This document shows, piece after piece, positions 26,979-35,511 of a stretch of 64,000 bases of DNA; within the stretch, counting starts at the first letter, position 1; every line of letters begins with the position of its first letter. The notes beneath the pieces were generated by a model. The model ran no database searches, was not told where the DNA came from, and saw only the letters and a list, made by a program, of their open reading frames with translations. The DNA comes from Limisphaerales bacterium (GTDB taxonomy: Bacteria > Verrucomicrobiota > Verrucomicrobiia > Limisphaerales > AAA164-E04), in NCBI GenBank assembly GCA_024761205.1, contig JAMASS010000008.1, forward strand, positions 97,937 through 161,936. Direction: 5' to 3'. Both the position numbers and the translations under genes were made by a program.

Positions 26979-27278
26979 TTATCTCGGCAGAGGGAGGTAG
27001 AGATTCCCTAACTCATCGAAAAACGCGATAGCAGTATCCCAATCAATAGCCTTGTCTCTACCTGCTTCCTGAATAGCCATTTCCGTGAGAACTGCCTGGT
27101 TCAGGAGCCCGCCCAAAATGGTCGAGAACGACCCTACCCTGATTGTAAACAGCTGCTTGCTCTCTCGATTTGTCAGACGGCTGAGCCAGGGTTTTCTCAG
27201 AAAAAAGCGTTCACTGTCCAAACAATGGGCCGTGGCAATCAAAACTCTTCTCATTGCTGGGGTTAATTTCGTTTTCAT
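26979..27278 (-). CDS. Hypothetical small protein
   Basis: A 99-codon frame beginning MKTKLTPAMRRVLIATAH with a plausible soluble alpha-helical composition and two or three helices (LLNQAVLTEMAIQEA, DTAIAFFDELGNL). No family is recognised and no clear ribosome binding site precedes it. It stands alone between intergenic stretches. It could be a remnant of a larger gene or chance. Confidence 0.35.
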   Translation of the reverse strand: MKTKLTPAMRRVLIATAHCLDSERFFLRKPWLSRLTNRESKQLFTIRVGSFSTILGGLLNQAVLTEMAIQEAGRDKAIDWDTAIAFFDELGNLYLPLPR

Positions 27279-27781
27279 TATCGTAATTTCGCCAAAGTCA
27301 CTGCTCTTTGACTAGCAGACGACGTTCATTAGCCCGACTTATGTTGTTTTGGATATGTAGCACCAACTAGCATATTCGGCACTTATATGAGCGCGAATGG
27401 TTGTCTTAGTAGCCGAATCTCCGATGAGCAACACGCTAGCTACTAGCTAAGAGTCCGCATAGGGTGGGGGTTGAGATGCTTTCTCATGACATGTCCTAAG
27501 CTATTTGAGATTCTCTAGGATCGTCCTGAGTTTTCCAACAACGGCTTGTCGGAGGCGAGGGCGCTCTAGCATGGAAACAACTGCAAAGATAAACTAAGGC
27601 AAACAAAATAGTTGAAGGGTGGAAGAGGCATCAACAAGGGAAATGGAAAATTTTTCGATTTTTTTCGAGCCACTTTCGAGGGTTGGTGATTTCTGCCCGG
27701 TCGAGCGTGGAGTAAGTCATGTGTGAGCGTGTTGTTGGCTCTTTGCTGGCAGGATTGGGCGTTGGGGCGTGTCGGCTTGGA
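27279..27781. other. Intergenic region downstream of gatA, no convincing gene
   Basis: About 500 bases. One 29-codon minus-strand frame (ATG 27720) follows gatA at a short distance, but it has no recognisable feature. No terminator with a good stem and T-run was seen. Confidence 0.4.
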
Positions 27782-29251
27782 TCAAGGGCGGATTTCCGGT
27801 TTGTGGTGTCCCCATTCGGTGGCTTGCTCGAAGGCGTGGGCAGCATGCAGTAGGGCAGTTTCTCCAAACGGTTTGCTCAGCAGTTGGAGGCCGATGGGCA
27901 ACTTGGGGTCTTTAGTGAATCCACAGGGGAGGCTGATGCCGCAATTGCCGACTAGATTTGCTGAGATCGTGAAGATATCCAAGAGGTATATCTGAAGCGG
28001 GTCGGAGACTTTATCCCCGAGTCGGAACGCCGGGATGGGCGTCGTTGGTGTGAGAATGAGATCAACCTTTTCGAATGCCTTGCGAAAGTCCTGACGGATC
28101 AATGTTCTCGCTTTCTGAGCCTTGAGATAGTATGCGTCGTAGTAACCGGAACTAAGGGAATACGTCCCCAGAATCACGCGTCGCTTGACTTCCGGGCCAA
28201 AACCCTTACCGCGGGTTTTGGAATTGAGTGTAAAGAGATCTTCGCCTTCCACTCGGTGGCCGTATCGAATGCCTTCAAAGCGGGCTAGATTGGCGCTCGC
28301 TTCGGCCGTCGCAATCAAATAATAGGTGGCAATGACGTACTCGGTATGAGGCAGTGATATCTCGATCATCTTTGCTCCGAGGTTTGTGTAAGTTTTGATC
28401 GCAGATTCCACGGATGTTCGGACGTCCGGATTCAGACCATGGATAAAGTACTCTTTTGGCAAACCGATTTTCAGATCGTTGATGGGTGCGCTGAGTGCTG
28501 CAGTGAAGTCGGGCACCGACTCTGGCACGCTTGTGGAATCGCGCGGATCATGACCGGCAATCACGTTGAGCAGTGTGGCCGCATCTTCGGCGGTCTTGGC
28601 AACAGGGCCGATCTGGTCGAGTGATGACGCGAAGGCAACCAAACCATAGCGTGAGACGCGACCGTAGGACGGTTTGAGACCGACACAACCACAAAAGGCA
28701 GCGGGTTGTCGAATCGATCCCCCGGTGTCCGAGCCGAGCGCGGCGATGCATTGGTCCGATGCCACGGCGGCTGCGGACCCGCCGGATGAGCCTCCGGGGG
28801 TTCGATCCAAGGCCCAGGGATTTTTGGTGGGACCGAAGGCAGAGTTTTCCGTGGAGCTGCCCATGGCAAACTCGTCGAGGTTGAGGCGCCCTATGAAGAT
28901 CGCCCCTGCGTCCTTCAATTTCGTGGCTACCGTACTGTCGTAGGGAGAGATAAAATTCTCGAGTATCTTGGAGGCGCAGGTCAGTGGTTCTCCTTCGACT
29001 GCGAGATTGTCTTTGAGTGCGATCGGAATTCCCAAGAGCGGCTTTCCGTTTGTCAGCTTTGTGGATTCCAGAAGGGCATCTGCTTGGGCAGCTTGAGCGA
29101 GGGCTTTATCCGCGTTTGAGCTCAGAAAGGCATGGTAGTGTTGGTCAATGGCGGCAAGCCGATCGAGACAAGCTTGGGTCAGCTCGGTGGCGCTGATTTC
29201 CTTAGCTAGTAGTTTGCGTCGTGCCTCAGCGATGTTGAGTTTGTTGAGCAT
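27782..29251 (-). CDS. gatA: Asp-tRNA(Asn)/Glu-tRNA(Gln) amidotransferase subunit A
   Basis: Generates ammonia from glutamine for the GatCAB enzyme, which converts misacylated Glu-tRNA(Gln) or Asp-tRNA(Asn) to the amide form. Amidase signature residues are present: Lys in [11 protein letters not shown], the cis-Ser in [12 protein letters not shown] and the nucleophile region [17 protein letters not shown]. The ending [12 protein letters not shown] and [14 protein letters not shown] is typical. The length, 489 aa, matches the family. It follows gatC by 33 bases on the same strand. gatB is not in the window. Confidence 0.96.
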   Translation of the reverse strand: MLNKLNIAEARRKLLAKEISATELTQACLDRLAAIDQHYHAFLSSNADKALAQAAQADALLESTKLTNGKPLLGIPIALKDNLAVEGEPLTCASKILENFISPYDSTVATKLKDAGAIFIGRLNLDEFAMGSSTENSAFGPTKNPWALDRTPGGSSGGSAAAVASDQCIAALGSDTGGSIRQPAAFCGCVGLKPSYGRVSRYGLVAFASSLDQIGPVAKTAEDAATLLNVIAGHDPRDSTSVPESVPDFTAALSAPINDLKIGLPKEYFIHGLNPDVRTSVESAIKTYTNLGAKMIEISLPHTEYVIATYYLIATAEASANLARFEGIRYGHRVEGEDLFTLNSKTRGKGFGPEVKRRVILGTYSLSSGYYDAYYLKAQKARTLIRQDFRKAFEKVDLILTPTTPIPAFRLGDKVSDPLQIYLLDIFTISANLVGNCGISLPCGFTKDPKLPIGLQLLSKPFGETALLHAAHAFEQATEWGHHKPEIRP

Positions 29252-29284
29252 GAATCCTCTATTGTGGCGCTGTTTTCGTTCGAA

Positions 29285-29572
29285 CTATTCAACAATCTTG
29301 GAGACACGGAATAATTGGTTGACTTGCGCGGGCGCATTCATCAAGGCCGCTTCGGTCGAGATGGATGGGGTCACAACATCGGGGCGAGTTACGTTGGTCA
29401 AGGGGGTGGGATGAGTGGTCGGCATTACGTCAGCGACGTTGAGTTCGTTGAGTTTCTCCACATATTGAAGGACTTCTGCGAGTTGAGAGCCGTATTCTTG
29501 CTGCTCGGCTTCCGTGAGCGCGATGCGAGCTAGTTTGGCGGTGTAATCGATGTTAAAATCTGCACTTGCCAT
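29285..29572 (-). CDS. gatC: Asp-tRNA(Asn)/Glu-tRNA(Gln) amidotransferase subunit C
   Basis: Small subunit that stabilises GatA on GatB. It shows the family's pattern: KLARIALTEAEQQEYGSQL, VLQYVEKLNELNVADVMPTT, the VTRPDVV segment, and the FRVSKIVE end. ATG 29572 is chosen; an upstream in-frame start at 29602 adds ten residues that are not part of the family. It stands just upstream of gatA in one transcription unit. Confidence 0.93.
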   Translation of the reverse strand: MASADFNIDYTAKLARIALTEAEQQEYGSQLAEVLQYVEKLNELNVADVMPTTHPTPLTNVTRPDVVTPSISTEAALMNAPAQVNQLFRVSKIVE

Positions 29573-29690
29573 CTGAAAAACTTGTCGAAGTGGTCTGGGC
29601 AACTCAAGGCGAATGTGTTTTTGTGTCGGACGAGTTTCTTAGAATTCAACTTTTCATTGGATGTTCTTGTCGTATGATCGCTAGTTGCGA

Positions 29691-30596
29691 ATGCAAAAGC
29701 GACAGGTCAGACCAAAGAAAAAGCATCTGTTGCCCCAGAAAGTGGGGAGCACTGAGCTCGGTGATTCGCCTGATGCTCGTTTGAAGATTTACATGCTTCC
29801 TAATCTGATGACGGCGGGCAATCTATTTTGTGGTTTTGTCGCGCTGACCAATATCGTGCAGGCAGATCCGGGGCGCGGTGATTTTACCATGATGATTTAT
29901 CGTGCCTTGTTCTTCATCCTTTTGGCTTGCCTGTTTGATTTGTTGGATGGGCGCGTCGCCCGTATGGGCGGCTTGGAAAGTCCCTTTGGCCGGGAGTTTG
30001 ATTCGTTGGCGGATATCGTGTCCTTTGGCGTGGCTCCGGCTTTCCTCGTGCATCGGATTGTGTTGAAGGATGTCTTCGTGGATCACCCTGAGATCGGGTG
30101 GTTTATCGCGTCAATCTATCTGATCTGCGGCGCTCTGCGTTTGGCCCGATTTAATTGCATGGCGACGGAGCCGAACTCTGATGCGAAAAAGGAGTTCTTG
30201 GGCTTTCCGATTCCGGCTGCGGCTGGATTGGTGGCCTCCTTGACGTTGTTTATTTTGTGGATTGATGAGAAGGGGTTTCCGAGTGGTCAGTGGCGCTATG
30301 TGTTACCGGTGATTATGTTGTTTCTCTCCGCGATGATGATCAGTGAAGTGCGTTATCCTTCGTTCAAGAGTGTTGGCTTTCGGACACGGAGCACATTTTT
30401 GAAGAGTGCTGTGGCTGTGATCTTTATCGGGCTGATTCTCATCCTCCAGAATAAGATTCTGCCGGTGATTCTGCCGGTTATCTTTACGGCTTACTTGGGC
30501 TACGGCTTCTGCCGGCTGAAGTTATCGCAGCGGACTCGCTTGGAGATCGAGGATGACGAATTTGACTTCAAATCCCCTCCGGAATCCCGCAACTAA
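29691..30596 (+). CDS. pssA: CDP-diacylglycerol--serine O-phosphatidyltransferase
   Basis: Makes phosphatidylserine from CDP-diacylglycerol and serine, the first step towards phosphatidylethanolamine; a psd gene for the next step lies at about 42 kb. The CDP-alcohol phosphatidyltransferase motif is complete: DLLDGRVAR, then G in SPFGREFDSLAD with both Asp residues. There are several transmembrane helices (about residues 40-60, 75-95, 150-165, 180-280). The basic N-terminus (QKRQVRPKKKH) is typical of this type. It runs divergently from gatC and ends 10 bases from the rluA-like stop. Confidence 0.93.
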   Translation: MQKRQVRPKKKHLLPQKVGSTELGDSPDARLKIYMLPNLMTAGNLFCGFVALTNIVQADPGRGDFTMMIYRALFFILLACLFDLLDGRVARMGGLESPFGREFDSLADIVSFGVAPAFLVHRIVLKDVFVDHPEIGWFIASIYLICGALRLARFNCMATEPNSDAKKEFLGFPIPAAAGLVASLTLFILWIDEKGFPSGQWRYVLPVIMLFLSAMMISEVRYPSFKSVGFRTRSTFLKSAVAVIFIGLILILQNKILPVILPVIFTAYLGYGFCRLKLSQRTRLEIEDDEFDFKSPPESRN

Positions 30597-30606
30597 GTCG
30601 AGTCGC

Positions 30607-31410
30607 CTATCGTCCGTAGCGGCGTAAGAACTTGAGGGCTACCTGCAAGTCTTTGGGCAGAGTAGACTTGACAATCGTCACTTGTTCGGTAGTCGGGTCT
30701 TTGAATCGGACCTCTGACAGGTGCACTGCGACGCGATCAATCAGCGGCTTCTCCGGCACCCTTCGTTTAGGCCGGTATTTGGGTTTGAGGTGCGAAAGCA
30801 TGAGGAGGTCCCCACGGTAGAGAGAGTCCCCGACAACCGGGTGGTCGGATTGTGCCAAATGCACTCTGATCTGGTGCTGCCGAAGCGTGGTTGTCAGGCA
30901 GCGGAGGAGTGTGAACTCTCGAAATCGTTCAAGAACCCGACACTGTGTCAGGCATTGTTTGCCCTTCGAACGGTTGACTCGGGTCAACCAACGCTTAGTC
31001 GGGTGGGGCGCTAGCTTGAGATCGACCTCGAATTCATCCTCTTGAGTGCATCTGTGTACTAAGGCAGTGAATTGAAGTTGGATTTGTCGCGAACCGAGTT
31101 GGTTATGTAGTTCGGCACAGATGTTTTTTTCGGTCGCGTAAAGGACGACGCCGGTGGATTCGAAATCGAGCGGGTAGATCAGATCAAGAAACGCCAAGTC
31201 TCGGTTCTTCGCCCAAGCTGTAGTGTTGGCGATGTCTCGTTGGAGGAGGCGGGTCAGGATGGGATGTTCGGCGCGATGTTTTTCCGGGGCGACGAGAAGG
31301 TGGGGCGGCTTGTCGATGGCCAGCAATCCTGGAGTTTCTCTAAGGACAAGGACTTTCCAGAACCCATGAGCCTCGGGCGCTGAGATCTTTAGGATGGCGC
31401 CGTTGCTCAT
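30607..31410 (-). CDS. RluA-family pseudouridine synthase
   Basis: Converts uridine to pseudouridine in rRNA or tRNA. The family opening LAIDKPPHLLVAP and the catalytic-Asp segment YPLDFESTGVVLYA are present. That segment departs from the common HRLDxxTSG form (H-R replaced by Y-P, T-S by S-T), though the aspartate is kept. TTTLRQHQIRVHLAQSDHPVVGDSLY near the C-terminus is the standard RxHQIRxH motif. No S4 domain is seen at the N-terminus. The RNA target cannot be told. It follows the PpiD-like gene by 70 bases on the same strand. Confidence 0.9.
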   Translation of the reverse strand: MSNGAILKISAPEAHGFWKVLVLRETPGLLAIDKPPHLLVAPEKHRAEHPILTRLLQRDIANTTAWAKNRDLAFLDLIYPLDFESTGVVLYATEKNICAELHNQLGSRQIQLQFTALVHRCTQEDEFEVDLKLAPHPTKRWLTRVNRSKGKQCLTQCRVLERFREFTLLRCLTTTLRQHQIRVHLAQSDHPVVGDSLYRGDLLMLSHLKPKYRPKRRVPEKPLIDRVAVHLSEVRFKDPTTEQVTIVKSTLPKDLQVALKFLRRYGR

Positions 31411-31479
31411 GGTCTTTGAGCGTCTATCAAAAGAGGACGGGCTAGTCTTACGTTGCCGATGCCTGCCGCGTCGGAATCC

Positions 31480-33129
31480 TCACTCCGTGGGGGAGGCGAA
31501 GTTCAATAATGATTGCCCCTCTTGGAGCCACTCGGAGAACACTTCTGTCCGACGTGTGCGTCGAAGATTCTCAGTGAAATCAGGAAGGTCCTTCTCAACA
31601 TCCATATCGTGAGCGCTGACGAAGGAGTTTACGTAGACGATCATGGCGCCGTCACGAGTCGAGGAAACTTGGCTGACTTCTCCAACGTCGAGGGCAAAAG
31701 CGAGGTTCTTAAGGGAACTAATGTCGGCTCGGCGGTCGCCACCCGGCAGGGATTGGGTGCTGCGGGTGAATAGGGGCATTTGCACGGGTTCGTGGCCGGT
31801 TTCCTCGCAAATCGCTTTGAACGACATCCCCTCCGCTAATTTGTTAGTGAGTGAGATGTGGAAGGTGTTCGCCGCATCCCGAGCGGCCTCAAGGGACTTT
31901 TGTTGATAGAAATCTACTGTGACTTGACCGCGGATCTCGTCTAGGGGCGGTATTTCGCTTGGGATGATGCGATTGAGCGAAACGAGGTAAACACCGTCTT
32001 CCGCAACAAACGGTGTCGTGTAAGGCGATTCTTCCGTGAGTTGGAAGGCTTGCCGGGTGAGTTGATATTGGATGCCGAGGTTCGGAATCAATTGGTTCTC
32101 GGTGAACGGTTCGGAGACTTCGGCAGCCAACCCCTTTGTCATTGCCAGCTCCAGCAGTCTTTCGGCTTTCAGGGGGTCGACATCGTTGAGTTCCCGGGTA
32201 AATTCGCGCGATTTTTCTTTGGCGATTTCCCGTCCGATTTTTTCGAGCTCCTGCTGTTTTATCTTTTCCCTCGCCGCTTCTTCACTCATGACTATGCCAT
32301 TTTCGGTGAATGAATTTGTGCCTTTGTCGATGTATATCTGGTCAATCATCGTTGTCAGATTGGTCACAGCAGCCAGTTGCGCTTCAGCTTCGGCGAGATA
32401 GTTGGTGGCGGCGAATTTGAGATAGTTGATTTGGCGTTTGGGAGGCGTCCGATAAAGCGCCATGCGATTGGTGTAAAAGGTTTCCAGTCCTTCCAGGTCT
32501 TGGCCGAGGTTGGCGTAATTGGTAGAGGAGAAGAAGATGACCTGCGCATTGGCTTGAAGGTTTTCTTCGCGGTAAAGCTGATCGGCTTCTCGCGGCGAAA
32601 TGAGCTCACCGGTGAGGCCAACGAGTGAGGTTAGCTGCCTGATCGCGATCTGATTTTTGGCGAAGCGCCGGAAGCCCTCCTTGGACATGCCGAGCTGCGC
32701 AAGGCCGTTGGTCATCATCCCGTAGTAGGATTCACGATGAAGCTCGTTGGTTTCCGGATCCTTGAATGATGAAAAGATCCACTTGGCGGCGGCTTCGTCG
32801 GAGATGTGGATGCCGTGCTCCTTGACTTTTTCGAGCAGCAACAGACGGTTGAGCGTCTCCCGCTCGGTATCGAATCCAAACCGGCGAGCATCGGTTTGAT
32901 CCGGCCATTGCCCGGTGGCCATCAGAAAACGGAGCATCACCTCTCGATAAGTGTTGGCATACTCTTTGTGGGCAATTGGGCGCCCATTGATGGACCCCAT
33001 GACGTCGTTCCTCACGGAAGAGCCGGAGTTGTCATATTGGGGTCCAAAGTAAATGACAAACGAGACCACCACGACGGCGATGATCACGATGAAGAGCCAC
33101 TGCTGATGCTTACGAATGTGGGTGAACAT
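31480..33129 (-). CDS. SurA/PpiD-like membrane-anchored peptidylprolyl isomerase
   Basis: A 549-residue periplasmic folding factor. It starts with a short cytoplasmic tail and a transmembrane anchor (LFIVIIAVVVVSFVIYF), then a SurA-N-like helical chaperone region (MGSINGRPIAHKEYANTYREV, ETLNRLLLLEKVKEHGI). A long helical middle follows. The C-terminal third carries a degenerate parvulin region (LAFALDVGEVSQVSSTRDGAMIVYVNSFV). Overall it looks like PpiD with a weak isomerase domain. It may assist folding of the many exported proteins in this genome, which is inference. Confidence 0.86.
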   Translation of the reverse strand: MFTHIRKHQQWLFIVIIAVVVVSFVIYFGPQYDNSGSSVRNDVMGSINGRPIAHKEYANTYREVMLRFLMATGQWPDQTDARRFGFDTERETLNRLLLLEKVKEHGIHISDEAAAKWIFSSFKDPETNELHRESYYGMMTNGLAQLGMSKEGFRRFAKNQIAIRQLTSLVGLTGELISPREADQLYREENLQANAQVIFFSSTNYANLGQDLEGLETFYTNRMALYRTPPKRQINYLKFAATNYLAEAEAQLAAVTNLTTMIDQIYIDKGTNSFTENGIVMSEEAAREKIKQQELEKIGREIAKEKSREFTRELNDVDPLKAERLLELAMTKGLAAEVSEPFTENQLIPNLGIQYQLTRQAFQLTEESPYTTPFVAEDGVYLVSLNRIIPSEIPPLDEIRGQVTVDFYQQKSLEAARDAANTFHISLTNKLAEGMSFKAICEETGHEPVQMPLFTRSTQSLPGGDRRADISSLKNLAFALDVGEVSQVSSTRDGAMIVYVNSFVSAHDMDVEKDLPDFTENLRRTRRTEVFSEWLQEGQSLLNFASPTE

Positions 33130-33312
33130 GTCCCTGCAAAGGCCGGTTAACAGCCATACAATCTACCACTCCGCTTTCGCCGGCGTCAACTGCAAAAATC
33201 GTCGCCCGCCCGTTCAAAATCCCCGCCGCATTGTTCGCCAACGACAAAAAGCTCCTTCCAGAAGGAATCGGGCTTGAGTGGATTCTGTGGCGTCCTCAAT
33301 GAGGCACTTCGG

Positions 33313-33630
33313 TCATCTTGCTACCAAGTGCCAGCATGCTTCTCCGCTCATCACCATGATAACCGCTTGCTCTGCGCCTAGTCGCAACTGCTTCATTTCA
33401 GCGAGATGATTCCACCTGCCGTTTATTGCCTGCTTGTAGTCAGGCGGAGCCTTTTCCAGCAGATTAGCAAATGCTGGTTTGTGCCCGTTCCTTGTTTAAC
33501 TCCACTGCCGCCGCTTTGAACGACTCCGCCTCTTCGTGAAGTTCTTCTTGCTTGTTTTCTATCCACGTGACTATCGAGCGCGCACTTACAAAGAGCAAGA
33601 TTCAGGGAACAAGCCTTTAGGTTGAGCGAT
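33313..33630 (-). pseudogene. Remnant of an unrecognised helical protein
   Basis: The stretch between the PpiD-like gene and the PEP-CTERM gene has coding-like sequence broken by frame changes. One frame gives a hydrophobic piece followed by IENKQEELHEEAESFKAAAV and ELNKERAQ. A shift near 33478 leads into ANLLEKAPPDYKQAINGRWN and HLAEMKQLRLGAEQAVIMVM, ending at a stop near 33313. The composition is that of a coiled, charged protein. No family is named. Taken together it is a decayed gene rather than plain intergenic DNA, but this rests on composition alone. Confidence 0.35.
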
Positions 33631-33637
33631 GACCGCA

Positions 33638-33668
33638 AAAAAGGGGCGGCCTTTTTTGAGGCCGCCCC
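33638..33668 (-). terminator. Rho-independent terminator of the PEP-CTERM gene
   Basis: A 9-bp perfect GGGGCGGCC/GGCCGCCCC stem with an 8-base loop. On the minus strand it is followed by a T-run (AAAAAA on the plus strand at 33637-33642). It stands about 40 bases past the PEP-CTERM stop. Confidence 0.88.
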
Positions 33669-33705
33669 GTGATTGGCGGGGATGCTCTAGTGCGGGGGGA
33701 AAGTG

Positions 33706-34497
33706 CTAGGCGGCGGCTCGCTGCCTTTGTTGGCGGCGGCGATGCCAAAGGGCGAAGGCGCCCAAGCCCAAGGCAAAGAAGAGCGCATACTCCGAGGGCT
33801 CCGGCACCGGCGTGACACTCACGCCGAATATCATAATTCTGTTAACTATATCATCACGCTGCCGCCAACTGTTGTTGTCAATCGACCACCCATCCAGACT
33901 GTTATCATCCTCACTCCAGGCCCTTGTTGCGTCCATCGTGTAAAAAGCAGACGATGTTGGTAGCCCATCGCTCGTATACGCTACCCAATATTTGGTCTCC
34001 GGTTGCAGGAAAACCGTAGTGCCGCCGGGCGGCATGAAGTCATACCTTCCCGGCGTCCGTGGGTCCGGCCCGGTCAAGGTCGCAAGCGGGCTATCGAGGG
34101 AGGCGGGTCTGTCGGAGACATCGTTTAGAATCATGGCCTGAAAACCGCGAGGATTGCCAGCGGCGCCGTCAATCCTCGCGGTAATCTTATCCAGCGTCCA
34201 GCCGGTGATGCCTTCGGGAGCCGGGCCGACGGTGAACCGTGCCGCTACCGGGCTTGTTATACTGAGGGTCTGTTGCTTTGGCCGTGTCAAGTTGCTGATG
34301 GCGAAGTTCTGAGCGGCGGCGTCAGCTAGGAGGGCCAGGGCAGTCAGGAGGGCGGCGAGGGTGAGCTTAAGCCCTTGGCCTGTCCGCCGAGGGCGGTCTG
34401 TCTTCAAGCGATAAACTCGGGGGGGGGGGGGTACTCTCCGCGAATGTCCGGGTGAGGTTAATTCGGCTCCAAATTTCATCATCTCTGCGCATAACAT
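33706..34497 (-). CDS. PEP-CTERM sorting domain protein, choice-of-anchor-R-like
   Basis: The C-terminus is a complete PEP-CTERM sorting signal: VPEPSEYAL, a hydrophobic helix (FFALGLGAFALW) and the basic end RRRQQRQR. This marks it for exosortase-mediated processing at the cell envelope. The mature domain (NFAISNLTRPKQQTLSITS, ITGWTLDKITARIDG, FLQPETKYWVAYTSDG) resembles choice-of-anchor R surface domains. The hydrophobic export segment (LKLTLAALLTALALLADAAA) lies some 40 residues in. A run of 13 cytosines in the coding strand precedes it, so the N-terminus is uncertain. A TTG just after that run would give a standard signal peptide. No exosortase gene is in the window. Confidence 0.85.
   Translation of the reverse strand: MLCAEMMKFGAELTSPGHSRRVPPPPRVYRLKTDRPRRTGQGLKLTLAALLTALALLADAAAQNFAISNLTRPKQQTLSITSPVAARFTVGPAPEGITGWTLDKITARIDGAAGNPRGFQAMILNDVSDRPASLDSPLATLTGPDPRTPGRYDFMPPGGTTVFLQPETKYWVAYTSDGLPTSSAFYTMDATRAWSEDDNSLDGWSIDNNSWRQRDDIVNRIMIFGVSVTPVPEPSEYALFFALGLGAFALWHRRRQQRQRAAA
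34419..34431. repeat. 13-base homopolymer (G on plus strand) in the 5' part of the PEP-CTERM gene
   Basis: Thirteen consecutive G residues on the plus strand, read as C in the gene, encoding a Pro run before the signal peptide. A tract of this length can slip in replication and also commonly causes read or assembly errors. Confidence 0.95.
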
Positions 34498-34708
34498 AAA
34501 CGGTTAAAAGTTTAATTTCATACTCCTCCCCGTGCTCATTCAAGGCTGCTTGTCGGGGGGACCGTTTCTCAGCAAACCCTCACGGACGGAATCCGTCAAG
34601 GAGAAAATGTGATTTTTTTCGGTTTTTTCCCCGCTAGTGAGGGATTCGAAATTCAGACATTGGCAAGGAGGGATGCGCCTAGTGGAAGGAACGGAGGGAG
34701 ATGCCGAC

Positions 34709-35467
34709 CTATTGCGAGCCGGTCTCCGCCTCTAACGTCGCCAAGACTTCAGGGTCTCTCACGTCCACCCAACGCCCTTTGATGGAATACCCGGCAATGC
34801 GAGCCTTGGCCTCTGCCATTGCCTGAATCGCATCGGTCAATTCGTATTCGCCACGGGATGACTTCTCAAGCCGAGCAGTGAATTCAAACAGCAGTGGCCG
34901 GAAGATGTAGACCCCTGCATTGTAATGGAGCGGGTTCTCGGGTCTCAACCATCCTTCGTTTTTCAAGGCCCGCACTTGCTCCGGTGTCGGCTTTTCGACC
35001 AGCCGGGTCAGACAAAAATGGTCATCAAAAAAACTCAGTCCGCCTTTCGTCACATCCTCCCCCTCGGTGACAGCCAACAGTCCCGAAGAATCACCTGCAC
35101 CAAATCGGTTCGCCATGGCCTGATAGGTCTCTTGAGGGACGAGGATATCTCCGTAAGTCAGAAAAAAACTGTCGTTTCCGACGAAATCTCTGGCCAATTC
35201 CGGGGCCTTGCCGGTTCCGTCTTGAACGGCCTGACGCGCGTAACAAATCGATGTGCCCCAAGCCGACCCATCGCCGAAATGTTCCTCTATGATCTCGGCT
35301 CGCCATCCGGTGATGATGCAAATTCCATCGACCTGAGCGTTCACAAGTCCCGGCACGATGTGTTCTAAAACCGGTTTTCCATGGACCCTGAGCATTGGCT
35401 TGGGCAAGGCCTTGGTCAGGTTTCCCATGCGCGCACCTTTGCCTGCTGCCAACACGACTGCTTTCAT
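34709..35467 (-). CDS. Sugar-phosphate nucleotidyltransferase
   Basis: Transfers a nucleotidyl group to a sugar-1-phosphate. It has the NTP-transferase opening MKAVVLAAGKGARMGNLTKA with the GxGxRM signature loop, then LPKPMLRVHGKPVLEHI, and the metal-site region FFLTYGDILV. EKPTPEQVRAL and NAGVYIFRP are typical of RfbA/GlmU-like enzymes. There is no left-handed beta-helix, so it is a uridylyl- or thymidylyltransferase-type single domain (252 aa). Substrate unknown; likely feeds polysaccharide or glycoconjugate synthesis. It follows the phosphoglycerate mutase gene by about 44 bases on the same strand. Confidence 0.92.
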   Translation of the reverse strand: MKAVVLAAGKGARMGNLTKALPKPMLRVHGKPVLEHIVPGLVNAQVDGICIITGWRAEIIEEHFGDGSAWGTSICYARQAVQDGTGKAPELARDFVGNDSFFLTYGDILVPQETYQAMANRFGAGDSSGLLAVTEGEDVTKGGLSFFDDHFCLTRLVEKPTPEQVRALKNEGWLRPENPLHYNAGVYIFRPLLFEFTARLEKSSRGEYELTDAIQAMAEAKARIAGYSIKGRWVDVRDPEVLATLEAETGSQ

Positions 35468-35511
35468 CAAACCGCCCTGAAATCCAAATCTCAGAGATTC
35501 AACCGCTCTCC

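Noticed and set aside
27631..27867. Minus-strand frame overlapping the end of gatA
   Set aside because: It is mostly the shadow of gatA in another frame; only a 29-codon piece lies outside and it has no support.
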